This document shows positions 27,595 to 36,550 of a stretch of 43,655 nt of DNA, one piece after another. The stretch is from Bifidobacterium amazonense (GTDB lineage: Bacteria; Actinomycetota; Actinomycetes; Actinomycetales; Bifidobacteriaceae), in contig NZ_JAFEJT020000024.1 of assembly GCF_018555435.2 (NCBI RefSeq), positions 1 to 43,655 on the forward strand, read 5' to 3'. Each line of letters opens with the position of its first letter. Positions within the stretch are counted from its first letter, which is position 1. The position numbers and the translations under genes are program-made. The notes below the pieces were generated by a model. That model worked only from the letters and a program-made list of their open reading frames with translations, was not told the DNA's origin and did no database searches.

Positions 27595-30500
27595 GCCCGT
27601 GCCGTCGACACCGGCGGCAGTAGCGGCGCCGTCGCCGAGCGCATCCTCATAGCCGTTCCAGGTGGCCTCGCGCAGCGACGTGCGTCCGCTGTCCGGATCC
27701 TTGCGCGTCACGTACGCCTTGGTGGACACTTCGATGATCTCCCCCGTCTTGCTTTCGGGCGCGGAGACGATCACCTGGAAGCCGAGCCGTGGCAGCACGC
27801 TCAGCGCGCGCCTCGTGTACCGGCCGTCGGCCTTGATGAGCGCCTCGTCGAGGAACAGCGTCGTGTAGCTGGGCTTGAGCCGACGTTCCATGCCGCCGCC
27901 AAGCATGTAGATGAGCGCCGCGCCGTACACGAACGACGTGAGCTCCTGCAGTGCGCCGCCGGAGCGTCCGCCGGTCGACGTGATGCGCTCATCCTGCCCA
28001 TCGTCATGATGCACAAGCGCGTAGAACGCCGAACGGCATCGCGGGTCGAGGTTGCGCGCACCGTAGCTGCGTACGCCGTTGACGTCCTTGACCTTCGCCA
28101 GGTCGACGCGCAGGAGTTCGATGATCGTCGCGCATGCGGCGAACGTTCGCCGCGAATCGATCGCGTTGGACTGTCCCTGCGATGATTTCCAATCATTGAG
28201 CGTGCCGATGGCATGCTGCATCTTCGTCGTGAAATCACGGTCGGGCCTGCGCACGTCGGCATGCAGGGACAGACTGCCGTGACGCGGACCGAACTGCTGG
28301 CCGCGAAGCATCGCGTTGATGCGGTCGAGCTGGTCGCGGATGTCGCCCGCATCCGTGTCGAGGGCGCGCTTGAGCGTGAGCAGGCTCATGAGCAGATGGT
28401 TGAGACAGCGATGGTATTCGCCCGCGGTCGCGGTGGTGGCGACCAGTTGCGACAGATCGTTGAGCTCCTCGAGATAGTACCGGTAGTCGTTCACGCTGGC
28501 GGCGAGCGCGTCGTCGTCGGACGCGTACTGGTCGATGTATCCGCTCATGTGGAGCTCGACGGCGGTGCGTTTGGTTTCGGTCGTGTTGTTCAGTCTGTCG
28601 ATGGTGGCGGTCACGTCCTTGCCGATGCCGTCGATGATTCGCGCGTCGAACGGTGTGTCGTTGGGGCCGGTGGTTTTTCCGGCTCCGATGATCATGTGCG
28701 CGCGCATGGCGTCGTCGGGGAGGCCGTCGAGTCGCTGGTTGTAGGCAGTTTGGAGCGTGTTGACGACGACGTCGTCGAGCGGCGGGGTTTGTCGGTCGTC
28801 GGTGGCGATGGCGTCGCGATGGCTGTCCAGCCATGCGTGGGCTGCGTCGACGGCTGCGGACGCGTGGTCGGCGGCTTGCTGTGCTTCGGATTGGCGGCGT
28901 AGCGTGTGGGTGAGTTCGTCGCCCAATGCGTCTTTCAGTTCGGTGAGTTCGGCGAGCTTGGGGTTGTTTGTGATGGATTGGATGGTGGTTTCGATGTCGT
29001 GGATGTGTTGTTCGGCGCCGTCCGTGTCCACGTTGTCCCATTCCGTGTAGACGATCTGGCTTGCGATTTCGCGTTCGTGTCGCAGCTGGTCGATGGCTGC
29101 TTTGGCGTCCGCGTATGCGTGTTCCGCTTCGTCGGCGGCAGTGCGGGCGTCGGCGACGCGTTGCCGGAGTTGTTCGAGGTATTGTTCATTGACGAAGCCG
29201 ATGATCTGCGGGCGGTCTTTGACGCCGTGTTGGCCGCGTTTGCCGGATTTGATCTGTCCGTCGGCTTGGACCTGACGGGTGGTGCGGTCCGTGTCGTCGA
29301 TGGCGGTGACGCATCGTGCGTCGAACCGTTCGGATCGGGTTTGTTCGCGTAGCCATGCAGCGAATGGGGAGTCTTCGCGGAATCGTAGTTTGTCGGACAT
29401 CCAGTCGTCGGCTGTGTCGGCGAGCGCGGATGCGGGCGCATGGCCGTCTCCTGGTTGGCGTGTCGTGTCGACGAACTGCCAGGTGCGTCTTGCCATGGCG
29501 TGCGGGTCGATGGTGCTGACTTTGGCGGCGAATCCCTGTTCGTGGCGTTTGTCGACGAGGATGGTTTGGGCGATGGGCCCGTATACGACGTTCATGGCAA
29601 GACGCCATGGTTCGTCGCCGTCGCGTACGTCCATGAGTTCGGCGACGTATGGCAGTTCGGAGGGTTTCAGTCCGGTCGCGTGGCACAGCATGGCGCGCGA
29701 GTCGTCCATTTGCTGTGTGATGCGGGTGCGTTGCGCGCTTTGTCGCTGGTAGTCGCGTTCGAGCGTGCGCAGTGTGATGTTGGCGTTGGTTCGGGCGTTG
29801 GATGCCGTGTCCCGTGCCGTTTCGAGTTCGTCGTTGCGTCGTTCGTAGTCGCGGATGAACGTGGCTGCGTCGATGCGCGCCTGTTCCCATGCGCTGTGGT
29901 CGGCGGGCATGGTTTTGCCGATGGCTTCGCATCCGCGTGCGATGCGTTCGCGTGTGGCCGTTGCGGTTTGCAGCGTGTGTTGGGCCGTGGTGAGCTCGTA
30001 TTCGAGGCGTGTGAGGTTGCCGCCGTCCAGACCGTTGATCTGGCTGCGGATCGCGTCGATGCGCGCATTGAGTTCGTCTGCGTGGCGGCCGGCCGCGTCG
30101 GCGTCGGCCTGTCGCGTGTTGCGTTCGGTTTCGTCGATCGGCAGTTGCGCGGCGACCGTGGCGGCCATACGGGAGGTGCCCCATCGTCGTATCGTGCGCG
30201 CGCCGGTTTCCGTGTTCGGGTCGATGGTTGTGAACCGGTTCGCCTCCTTGCGTGCCGTATCGTATGCCTCGTAGCTGTTGCGGATGGCGCGCAGCTTGTC
30301 CATACGTTTGGCTTTGTCTTCCATGCTGCGGAAGTTTTCCGCGTATCGGTCGTAGTCGTCGACGGTGGCGCGGGCCAGTTCGAGCGCTTCGGGCACGCCG
30401 AGCACGCCTTGTTTGAAGATGTCGTCGAGGCGCGAGGGTGCGTCGGCGGACTGGATTTTGGCGAGCAATCGGCATGCTTCGGCGCTCAGGCCCATGATGG

Positions 30501-31095
30501 GCCAGATGTGTTCGTGGAACGCCTCCGCGCTGGGGAAGGTGAGGCATTGCGGGTAGGCGGCTTTCAGCTGCGTGGGCGTGAACGGCGAGTCCCGGTACTG
30601 GTCCATGAGACGCGGGTCGATCGGCTTGTTCCATACCACGTATTGGCGGCGGACGGCGTTTTTCTCGTCTCCCGGCATCAGGTACAGGAATTTACCGCAT
30701 GACAGCGTCTGCCCGTCGGTCAGGTTGCGGTAGGTGTCGACGATTGCGCCCCATACGGCCTGCGGCGTGCCGTTGTCGTCGTTTCCGCGCAGGTAGTTGG
30801 GCCGGTCGTCGTCACCGGTGCCGGTCATGCCGAGCAGGTACGTGTAGTCGTTGCGTTCGGAGCGTCCAGAGTTAGACGCCTTGTTGAATGGCGTGCCCGT
30901 CGGGTATAGGAGCGAGATCTGCGCGTCCACGAGCGTCGACTTGCCGGATTCGCTGGCGCCGGCGAGCAGCGTCACCGGCAGGCTCTTGTCCATCGAGGGG
31001 CGGAACTCATGGTATCCCTCGTATGAGCCCCAGTTGACGAGCTGGCGGCTTTCCATCATCCACCGGTCGGCGATCATCTGCAGTGCTGCGGGCAT
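27562..31095 (-). CDS. jetC: Wadjet/MksB-type SMC ATPase (JetC, MukB-like)
   Basis: The large ATPase of an SMC-like complex that extrudes DNA loops. The 1177-residue protein has an N-terminal P-loop GASESGKSTL at about residues 46-55. Long coiled-coil-like arms lie at about 245-480 and 640-900. A hinge-like central domain near 480-640 has FREDSPFAAWL and QIKSGKRGQHG, segments seen in this family. The C-terminal head has the signature SGGALQELTSF near 1045 and Walker B LFLDEALIKADG near 1080. The ATG lies one base after the jetB stop. The final 25 residues are Ala/Gly/Asp rich and overlap the convergent gene. No jetD follows. Its central 2.3 kb uses different codons from its two ends (see findings). 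Confidence 0.92.
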   Translation of the reverse strand: MPAALQMIADRWMMESRQLVNWGSYEGYHEFRPSMDKSLPVTLLAGASESGKSTLVDAQISLLYPTGTPFNKASNSGRSERNDYTYLLGMTGTGDDDRPNYLRGNDDNGTPQAVWGAIVDTYRNLTDGQTLSCGKFLYLMPGDEKNAVRRQYVVWNKPIDPRLMDQYRDSPFTPTQLKAAYPQCLTFPSAEAFHEHIWPIMGLSAEACRLLAKIQSADAPSRLDDIFKQGVLGVPEALELARATVDDYDRYAENFRSMEDKAKRMDKLRAIRNSYEAYDTARKEANRFTTIDPNTETGARTIRRWGTSRMAATVAAQLPIDETERNTRQADADAAGRHADELNARIDAIRSQINGLDGGNLTRLEYELTTAQHTLQTATATRERIARGCEAIGKTMPADHSAWEQARIDAATFIRDYERRNDELETARDTASNARTNANITLRTLERDYQRQSAQRTRITQQMDDSRAMLCHATGLKPSELPYVAELMDVRDGDEPWRLAMNVVYGPIAQTILVDKRHEQGFAAKVSTIDPHAMARRTWQFVDTTRQPGDGHAPASALADTADDWMSDKLRFREDSPFAAWLREQTRSERFDARCVTAIDDTDRTTRQVQADGQIKSGKRGQHGVKDRPQIIGFVNEQYLEQLRQRVADARTAADEAEHAYADAKAAIDQLRHEREIASQIVYTEWDNVDTDGAEQHIHDIETTIQSITNNPKLAELTELKDALGDELTHTLRRQSEAQQAADHASAAVDAAHAWLDSHRDAIATDDRQTPPLDDVVVNTLQTAYNQRLDGLPDDAMRAHMIIGAGKTTGPNDTPFDARIIDGIGKDVTATIDRLNNTTETKRTAVELHMSGYIDQYASDDDALAASVNDYRYYLEELNDLSQLVATTATAGEYHRCLNHLLMSLLTLKRALDTDAGDIRDQLDRINAMLRGQQFGPRHGSLSLHADVRRPDRDFTTKMQHAIGTLNDWKSSQGQSNAIDSRRTFAACATIIELLRVDLAKVKDVNGVRSYGARNLDPRCRSAFYALVHHDDGQDERITSTGGRSGGALQELTSFVYGAALIYMLGGGMERRLKPSYTTLFLDEALIKADGRYTRRALSVLPRLGFQVIVSAPESKTGEIIEVSTKAYVTRKDPDSGRTSLREATWNGYEDALGDGAATAAGVDGTGSLADDVADES

Positions 31096-31096
31096 G

Positions 31097-31816
31097 TCAC
31101 TCCCCTTCCTTGTCGTCCGTGTCCGTGCGCGTCGTGCCGGTCGCGGTCTCGTCGTTGCCGGTTGCGATGTCCAGCCAGGATTCGGCCAGTTCGCGGTCGA
31201 GCACCACCGGCACGAGCGGTGTGATCCGGTACAGGGTTTCGTCGTCCGTGCTGCGTTCGAGATACCCGTACGTGCACATGGCGGATACGACCGATCCGAC
31301 CTGTTTGAGCACGCCTTCCTCGTCGTTGCGCGCGGCGAAGTAGCCGGTGCCGGTGGCGAGCGCGGATCGTATCTCTTCGAGGCTGATCAGCCAGTTGTCC
31401 GCGGGTTCGCGCGCGTTGTCGTATTCGAGTACGCGGATACGCAGGAAGGCGAGCAGTACGGCTTCCTCGCGTTTGAGGCTGACGCGGGTTTTCAGCGAAC
31501 GTAACGTGATGTCGCCGCTGGCCACGGGCATGGCGATCATGATGCGGTAACGGTCGTTGATGACCAGTTCGAGCAGATCATTGTTGAGGGAGCGTTCGAC
31601 GGCGTCGCGGTTGTCGAGCGCGATCTCGTACAAGTCTCCGCTGATGTAGCGTTCGCGTTTGAGCGCGATCGCGGCCCGACGCGCGTCGGCGGTCATGTCG
31701 CCGCTGTCTCCTTCGAACAGGGCGTATGGGTTGACCGCCGGTTCAGTCTGTCCGACGGTCGTGTCCGTCATGTCGTGTTCGTCGGTGCCGCGTATGGCTG
31801 TGTCCGGTTCGTTCAT
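31097..31816 (-). CDS. jetB: Wadjet JetB (DUF4194, MukE-like)
   Basis: The 239-residue MukE/MksE-like subunit that links the kleisin to the SMC heads. The DUF4194-type core is visible: [20 protein letters not shown], then [46 protein letters not shown] and a C-terminal winged-helix part ([18 protein letters not shown]). Bifidobacterial family members start with a variable acidic lead of about 30 residues, as here. The ATG overlaps the jetA stop by four bases and the stop is one base from the jetC start, so the three genes are tightly coupled and the products are expected in fixed proportions. Confidence 0.9.
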   Translation of the reverse strand: MNEPDTAIRGTDEHDMTDTTVGQTEPAVNPYALFEGDSGDMTADARRAAIALKRERYISGDLYEIALDNRDAVERSLNNDLLELVINDRYRIMIAMPVASGDITLRSLKTRVSLKREEAVLLAFLRIRVLEYDNAREPADNWLISLEEIRSALATGTGYFAARNDEEGVLKQVGSVVSAMCTYGYLERSTDDETLYRITPLVPVVLDRELAESWLDIATGNDETATGTTRTDTDDKEGE

Positions 31817-33354
31817 GCCGGTTCCCCTTCCTCCTTGATGATGTCGTCCAGTTCGTCGTGACTGGCCAGGATCGGCAGCGTCGTCCAGTCCCGGCGATCA
31901 TTGTCGAGTGATATGCAGTGCCATGTGGCGGCGTTCGGCCCGTCGCATGCCGGTAGGGCGCCGAGGAAGCCGACGAGTTCGCTTTCGCGGCGTTCCTCGT
32001 CCGGCAGCCGGTTGAAGCTGGCGGCGATGTCGATGCGCCCGTCGTCGGCGGTGACCGGGTCGAGACGGATGAGTGAGATCATGCGTGCGAGCCGCGGTCC
32101 GCCGCCGATGATCAGGTCTTTGAGATCGATGGGCTGGCCGTCATTGCCCGTTAGGATGTCCGGTTCCATGTCGGCGAGGCTGCGGGTGGCGGCGCGGGTC
32201 ATGGATCGGGCCGGTCGTGTCGGCAGGGCGGTGATCTGCGCGATCGAGCTGTCGGTGCGGTAAGGTCGCGTCGGATCATTCGGATGCGCTTTCGCGTCCG
32301 CGTTGAGATGGACGAACAGACGGTTGAGCATGCCGAGCATGGTGCGGTAGCGTGTGTCGGTCTGTTGGCGGACGAGTCGGCTGACCGCTTCGTCGGAGAC
32401 GCGCCGCTGGCGTCGTACCGCTTCCAACCCGTTGTAGATGAGGGCGAGTTCGTCGCGTACCTGATTGAGCAGCGTGCCCGCGGAACCGGCCAGGTAGGGG
32501 GTTCTGGCGATGTCTCGCAACGCGTCGTCGATCTGCTGGCGTCCTTCGTCGGTGATGATCACCTGGAACGCGTCGTTGAACCGGCGGCCCGAATCGGATT
32601 CGTCGAACGCTTTGCGGTATTCGTTATGGTAGGCGTTGAGGATGTCGTCGACGCTCATGTCGCCGCCCTGCATGCGCCGGCGCAGCGCATCGCCGTTGTC
32701 GCGTTCGGACAATACGAGTTCGCGCAGGTCGATGGGCACGCCGCGCAGCGTGTTGTGGATGACGGCGATCACGTCCGCGACCTGCGCGTCGGTCAGGTCC
32801 GCGTTTGTCTGGCCTTGCTGGATGCGTTCGATTTCGCGCTGGCGTTCGTTGATCTCCTCGGTGAGCAGGCGCACGCGCTCGCCCGGATCGGAGGTCAGCT
32901 GCATGCGCGCATGTTCGATTTCCATGATGATGCTGTTGGCCTGGGCGCCGGACAGGGTTCGCGTGTCGTCCTCGAGCTTGGACAGGGCTTCGATGGCGCG
33001 ATGCGCGCGGGCGGTGAGCCGGTAGAGGAAACGATGCGATGCGGCGTCGTGCGCGTTGGCGAGCCACGCGTAGTCGCCGTCGCCTTCGCGGCTCAGGTCG
33101 ATGAGGATCTGACGCGCGGCTTCGGCGTAGGTCTGATCCGGCCTTGGCGCGTATTCGCCGGCATCGGCGAGCATGGACAGGCTTTGCGCGAAACGCTCTT
33201 CAAGGGTTTCGCGGGGCAGCTCACCGGTGAGCGGGTCGAATGCGGCGCGCAGCAACGCCACGTAGAGTCGTGAGGTTTCCCGTCTGAGCAGGCGCAGCAC
33301 GCCGGTCTCGTAGACCGGTCGCAGCCGTTCCATTTCCCGTCTGACATCGCCCAT
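31813..33354 (-). CDS. jetA: Wadjet JetA (DUF3375, kleisin/MukF-like)
   Basis: The 513-residue kleisin-like subunit that bridges the two SMC heads. It fits DUF3375: an N-terminal winged-helix region ([20 protein letters not shown], with [16 protein letters not shown]), then [22 protein letters not shown] helices and a long helical middle ([20 protein letters not shown]). [16 protein letters not shown] and [17 protein letters not shown] segments lead to a C-terminal domain near residues 410-500. GAGGTGA lies four bases before the ATG, and a -10-like TATAAG lies about 30 bases upstream. It is the first gene of the three-gene operon and is isolated from the ABC-export operon by a strong terminator. 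Confidence 0.9.
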   Translation of the reverse strand: MGDVRREMERLRPVYETGVLRLLRRETSRLYVALLRAAFDPLTGELPRETLEERFAQSLSMLADAGEYAPRPDQTYAEAARQILIDLSREGDGDYAWLANAHDAASHRFLYRLTARAHRAIEALSKLEDDTRTLSGAQANSIIMEIEHARMQLTSDPGERVRLLTEEINERQREIERIQQGQTNADLTDAQVADVIAVIHNTLRGVPIDLRELVLSERDNGDALRRRMQGGDMSVDDILNAYHNEYRKAFDESDSGRRFNDAFQVIITDEGRQQIDDALRDIARTPYLAGSAGTLLNQVRDELALIYNGLEAVRRQRRVSDEAVSRLVRQQTDTRYRTMLGMLNRLFVHLNADAKAHPNDPTRPYRTDSSIAQITALPTRPARSMTRAATRSLADMEPDILTGNDGQPIDLKDLIIGGGPRLARMISLIRLDPVTADDGRIDIAASFNRLPDEERRESELVGFLGALPACDGPNAATWHCISLDNDRRDWTTLPILASHDELDDIIKEEGEPA

Positions 33355-33382
33355 AGGTCACCTCGCTTGTTACGCGCCGCAG

Positions 33383-33388
33383 CTTATA
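33383..33388 (-). promoter_or_regulatory. candidate -10 box of the jetABC operon
   Basis: Minus-strand TATAAG, about 28 bases before the jetA ATG and just after the preceding terminator. No convincing -35 box at 16-18 bases, as the hairpin occupies that place. Confidence 0.35.
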
Positions 33389-33401
33389 AGGCTATCATGC
33401 G

Positions 33402-33436
33402 GGTTTCCGGGATTCGTTGACGGCATCCCGGAAACC
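33402..33436 (-). terminator. terminator of the ABC-export operon
   Basis: Perfect 12-base arms GGTTTCCGGGAT / ATCCCGGAAACC around an 11-base loop, three bases after the permease stop. It separates the exporter genes from jetABC. Confidence 0.65.
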
Positions 33437-33439
33437 GGT

Positions 33440-34675
33440 TCATTCGCTTCTGAGCGCTTCGGTCGGCGTGAGCCGGGCGGCCCGTCCCGCCGGATACAGT
33501 CCGGCCAGGATGCCGACCGTCACGGCCGCGCCCCATGCGAGCGGCAGGCTCCCCCAGTCCAGGGCGAGCGGCTGACCGGCCGCGAGCGCCACGCCCGCCG
33601 CCGTGCCCGCGCCGAGCCCTATGCCGGCCAGTCCGCCGAAGGCGGAGAGCATGGCGGCTTCGGTGACGAACTGCATGCGGATGGTGCCGGGCGTGGCGCC
33701 GAGCGCGCGTCTCAGGCCGATTTCGCCGCGGCGTTCCATGACGGTGACGATCATCATGTTGGCGATGCTCATGCCGCCGACGGCGAGTGCGATCATGCCG
33801 ATCATGAGGCCGAGCGTGGTCAGGGAGTCGCTGGTGGCGTTGCGCGCCTTGGACAGGTCGGCGCTTGCGGTCACGCTCACGTTGCCGTCGGTGAGGTTGG
33901 CCGCGTGGGCGAGCGTGCGTCGGATCGTTTCGGCGTCGCCCGGCGTGGTGCGCACGTAGATCGCGCTGATTTGGGCGATGTCCGCCGCCTGGTCGGGATA
34001 GTGGTCGAGCGTCCATGCTTCGCCGATGATGGCTGACGTGTTGAGCGTTTCGGCCTGCGGCATGGGGTCGAGGATGCCGATGACCCCGTACCATTCGTTG
34101 TCGATGAGGATGCGGTCGCCGACGTCGTTGACGCCGAGCCGGTATGCGGCCTCGGAGCCGAGCACCGTCACTGGCAGGTGTTCGTTGTTGCGGTCGATGC
34201 CATGGCCGCGCGCGAAGGTCGTGCCGAGCGCGTCGAGGGCTCCGGGTCGCATGATGGCGAGCGCGAGCGCGTTGCCGTTGGATGCGGGGACGAGTTCGTT
34301 TTTGAAGATCCGGATGTTCTGCGGTGGCGTGTCGAAGACGCCGACCTGTTCGACGATGGGTTGGCGGGCGATCGTGTCGGGCGCGTATTCCGGCAGTGGG
34401 ATGGTCTGTCGGGCGGCGTCCTGGCCGGGGGCGACGATCTGCAGGTTCGCGCCGAGCGCGTCGAGCCGGGCGAGCAGCGCGGTCTGGTTGGATGCGGCGA
34501 TGCCGGACAGGGCCACGTAGGCGGCGACGCCGAGCGCGATGCCGAGCGAGGCGAGTATGGTGCGTGAGACGCGGCCGGTCGTGCCGATCCATGCCGTGTG
34601 CAGGAGGTCGGCGATGCGTGTGCGCAATGGTTTGCGTATGCGCGGCGATCGTCTGGTGGATGTCGGGTTACGCAT
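33440..34675 (-). CDS. MacB/FtsX-type ABC transporter permease
   Basis: A 411-residue permease with the MacB layout. One membrane helix lies near residues 38-60 (ILASLGIALGVAAYVALSGI). A large extracellular domain follows at about 60-280, then three more helices at about 282-305, 330-355 and 370-395. The FtsX-type motif MERRGEIGLRRALGATPG comes just after the second helix, and the end RAARLTPTEALRSE is typical. The extracellular part probably meets the adaptor. It overlaps the ATPase gene by eight bases and is last in the exporter set. The substrate (peptide, lipid or drug) cannot be told. Confidence 0.9.
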   Translation of the reverse strand: MRNPTSTRRSPRIRKPLRTRIADLLHTAWIGTTGRVSRTILASLGIALGVAAYVALSGIAASNQTALLARLDALGANLQIVAPGQDAARQTIPLPEYAPDTIARQPIVEQVGVFDTPPQNIRIFKNELVPASNGNALALAIMRPGALDALGTTFARGHGIDRNNEHLPVTVLGSEAAYRLGVNDVGDRILIDNEWYGVIGILDPMPQAETLNTSAIIGEAWTLDHYPDQAADIAQISAIYVRTTPGDAETIRRTLAHAANLTDGNVSVTASADLSKARNATSDSLTTLGLMIGMIALAVGGMSIANMMIVTVMERRGEIGLRRALGATPGTIRMQFVTEAAMLSAFGGLAGIGLGAGTAAGVALAAGQPLALDWGSLPLAWGAAVTVGILAGLYPAGRAARLTPTEALRSE

Positions 34676-35369
34676 GCTCGTCTCCTTGCGTCGTTTCGCT
34701 CACCATGCCGTCGCGGATGTGCAGTCGTCGGTCGAAGCGTGCGGCCACCGTGGGGTCGTGCGTGACGACGACGAGGCTTGCGCCGTCGCCGGCCGCGTCG
34801 AGCAGCAGGTCGATGATCGTGTGCCCGGTGTCGGTGTCGAGCGCGCCGGTCGGCTCGTCGGCGAAGATGATGTCGGGGTGTTTGACGAGCGCGCGTGCGA
34901 TGGCGACGCGCTGCTGTTCGCCGCCGGACAGTTGCGAGGGACGGTGGCGCAGCCGCTCCCCCAATCCGACCTGTTCGAGCGCTTCGGTGGAGCGCTCGCG
35001 GCGTCTGGCGCGCGGCAGGCTGGTGTATTGCAGGCCGATCGTCACGTTTTCCAGGGCGGATACGCCGGCGATGAGGTGGAATTGTTGGAATACGAAGCCG
35101 ATGCGGGCCGCGCGCAGTTCGCTGCGCCGTCGTTCGCCCATCGCCGTCACGTCGTCGCCGTCGTAGCGCAGCGTGCCTGTGGTGGGCATGTCGAGCGTGC
35201 CGAGCAGCGACAGCAGCGTCGATTTGCCGGAGCCGGAGGGCCCCACGATCGCGATGCGTTCGCCGTGGCCGATCGCCAGCGTCGTCGGATGCAGGATCTC
35301 GATCATCGTCCCGGACCTGCCGGCAAACGCCTTGGTCACATGGTCCAGCGTCAGCAGGTCGCCGGTCAT
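34668..35369 (-). CDS. ABC transporter ATP-binding protein (MacB/LolD-type)
   Basis: A 233-residue ATPase that powers the neighbouring permease. It has Walker [16 protein letters not shown] near residue 42, Q-loop FVFQQFHLIAGVSALENV, signature LSGGEQQRVAIARAL, Walker B IIFADEPTGALD and H-loop VVVTHDP. The start MTGDLLTLDHV shares ATGA with the adaptor stop. A longer in-frame extension upstream is a shadow of the adaptor gene. Its stop overlaps the permease start, so adaptor, ATPase and permease are translationally linked. Confidence 0.95.
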   Translation of the reverse strand: MTGDLLTLDHVTKAFAGRSGTMIEILHPTTLAIGHGERIAIVGPSGSGKSTLLSLLGTLDMPTTGTLRYDGDDVTAMGERRRSELRAARIGFVFQQFHLIAGVSALENVTIGLQYTSLPRARRRERSTEALEQVGLGERLRHRPSQLSGGEQQRVAIARALVKHPDIIFADEPTGALDTDTGHTIIDLLLDAAGDGASLVVVTHDPTVAARFDRRLHIRDGMVSETTQGDEHA

Positions 35370-36487
35370 GAGATCACCACCTTGTCGCCTTCCTTGAGCC
35401 CGTCGGCCTTGGTGATCTGGACCTGGGCGTTCGCGACCAGTCCGATTTCGACGGGTATGCGTTCGAGCCGGTCGCCGCGCACCACGTCGATCGCGTACGT
35501 GCTGCCGGCGGACGCGATGATCGCGGTGACCGGCACGATGAGCGTTTCGACGGTCGACTGGCCGGACGTGTTGGGGATGACGAGGCTGACCGTCGTGGGC
35601 CCGAATTTCGCGACCTGCGACTGGTCGGGGAAGTCGACGCGGGCCGACGGCGACGTGACCTGCCCGTCCGTTCCGGTGGCCTGGCCACCTTGGTCGACGG
35701 CGGTGAGCGTCGTGTCGATGGTCGTGTTGTCGGGCAGGACGACCTGCGCCTTGTCGCCGGCCTTGAACGTGGCGGCCTGCGTGGCGGTGAGCGTGGCCTC
35801 GACGTGCAGGGTGACGTTCGTGTAGCTGGCCGGCACCGCGTTCGATTCGCCGAGTTTCGCGTTCACGGTCGTGATGCGGATCGGCGCCGCCGGTGCGAGC
35901 GCCACGGACGTCGGGGCGAACGTGCCGGACGCCGCATCGCCCGTCAATCCCAACGAAAGCTGCCATTGGCGAACCGCCTCGCGGGTCGTCCAGTCGAAAT
36001 GCGCGTCCGGCTCACCGGCGAAAAGCCCAAGTTCGGCAAGGTTCTCCTCAAGCTGCGTGACGTCCGGGCCATCCGCCGCATCGGTGTCCAGCGTGCGCCA
36101 GAACGGGCGTTCGCCGTGGAAGAGCGGCACGGGAACGCCGTCCATCTCGTACACCTGTTCGCCGGTGTCGATCTGTTTGCCGGCGACCGGCAGTTGGGTG
36201 ATCATGCCTGGCGCGGCCGCGAAATCGTTCGCCTTGTCGTATCGCAAGGTTGCGCCGAGCCGGGTTTCGGCGTCGAGCACGCCCCGGGTGACCTGTGCCG
36301 TGCGCAGCGTGGTCACGTCGATCGTTCTGCCGTTCGTCGCCTGTCCGGATGCGATCAGCCGCCCGATCGCATCCCATGGTTTCGTGACCATGCAGGCCGC
36401 CGCCAGCGCGATCACGACGATGACCGCGACGACCAGCGTCACGGCCTTGCGTCGCATGCCGATCCTTCGTGTTTGCGTTCGTGCCAT
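35366..36487 (-). CDS. exporter adaptor protein with peptidoglycan-binding-like domain
   Basis: A 373-residue protein with one N-terminal membrane segment (about residues 13-33) and an extracellular remainder. Residues about 60-130 look like the lipoyl/barrel part of HlyD/MacA adaptors (TRGVLDAETRLGATLRYD, GKQIDTGEQVYEMDGVPV). Residues about 140-185 resemble a peptidoglycan-binding-1 domain (DVTQLEENLAELGLFAG, TREAVRQWQLSLGL). The C-terminal part (VPVTAII, VEIGLVANAQVQITKADGLKEGDKVVI) is the usual MacA-like end. In a gram-positive such a protein may dock the permease to the wall. GGAGCG precedes the ATG. It shares four bases with the ATPase gene. Confidence 0.87.
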   Translation of the reverse strand: MARTQTRRIGMRRKAVTLVVAVIVVIALAAACMVTKPWDAIGRLIASGQATNGRTIDVTTLRTAQVTRGVLDAETRLGATLRYDKANDFAAAPGMITQLPVAGKQIDTGEQVYEMDGVPVPLFHGERPFWRTLDTDAADGPDVTQLEENLAELGLFAGEPDAHFDWTTREAVRQWQLSLGLTGDAASGTFAPTSVALAPAAPIRITTVNAKLGESNAVPASYTNVTLHVEATLTATQAATFKAGDKAQVVLPDNTTIDTTLTAVDQGGQATGTDGQVTSPSARVDFPDQSQVAKFGPTTVSLVIPNTSGQSTVETLIVPVTAIIASAGSTYAIDVVRGDRLERIPVEIGLVANAQVQITKADGLKEGDKVVIS

Positions 36488-36550
36488 CCCATACGCTCCT
36501 TGACCGTGTGTTCCGCGCGTCGCCCTCGCCTTACCTACTTCGGATTCGGG

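Noticed and set aside
35370..35966. N-terminal extension of the ATPase gene
   Set aside because: Shadow frame of the adaptor gene; the ATPase starts naturally at MTGDLLTLDHV with ATGA overlap.
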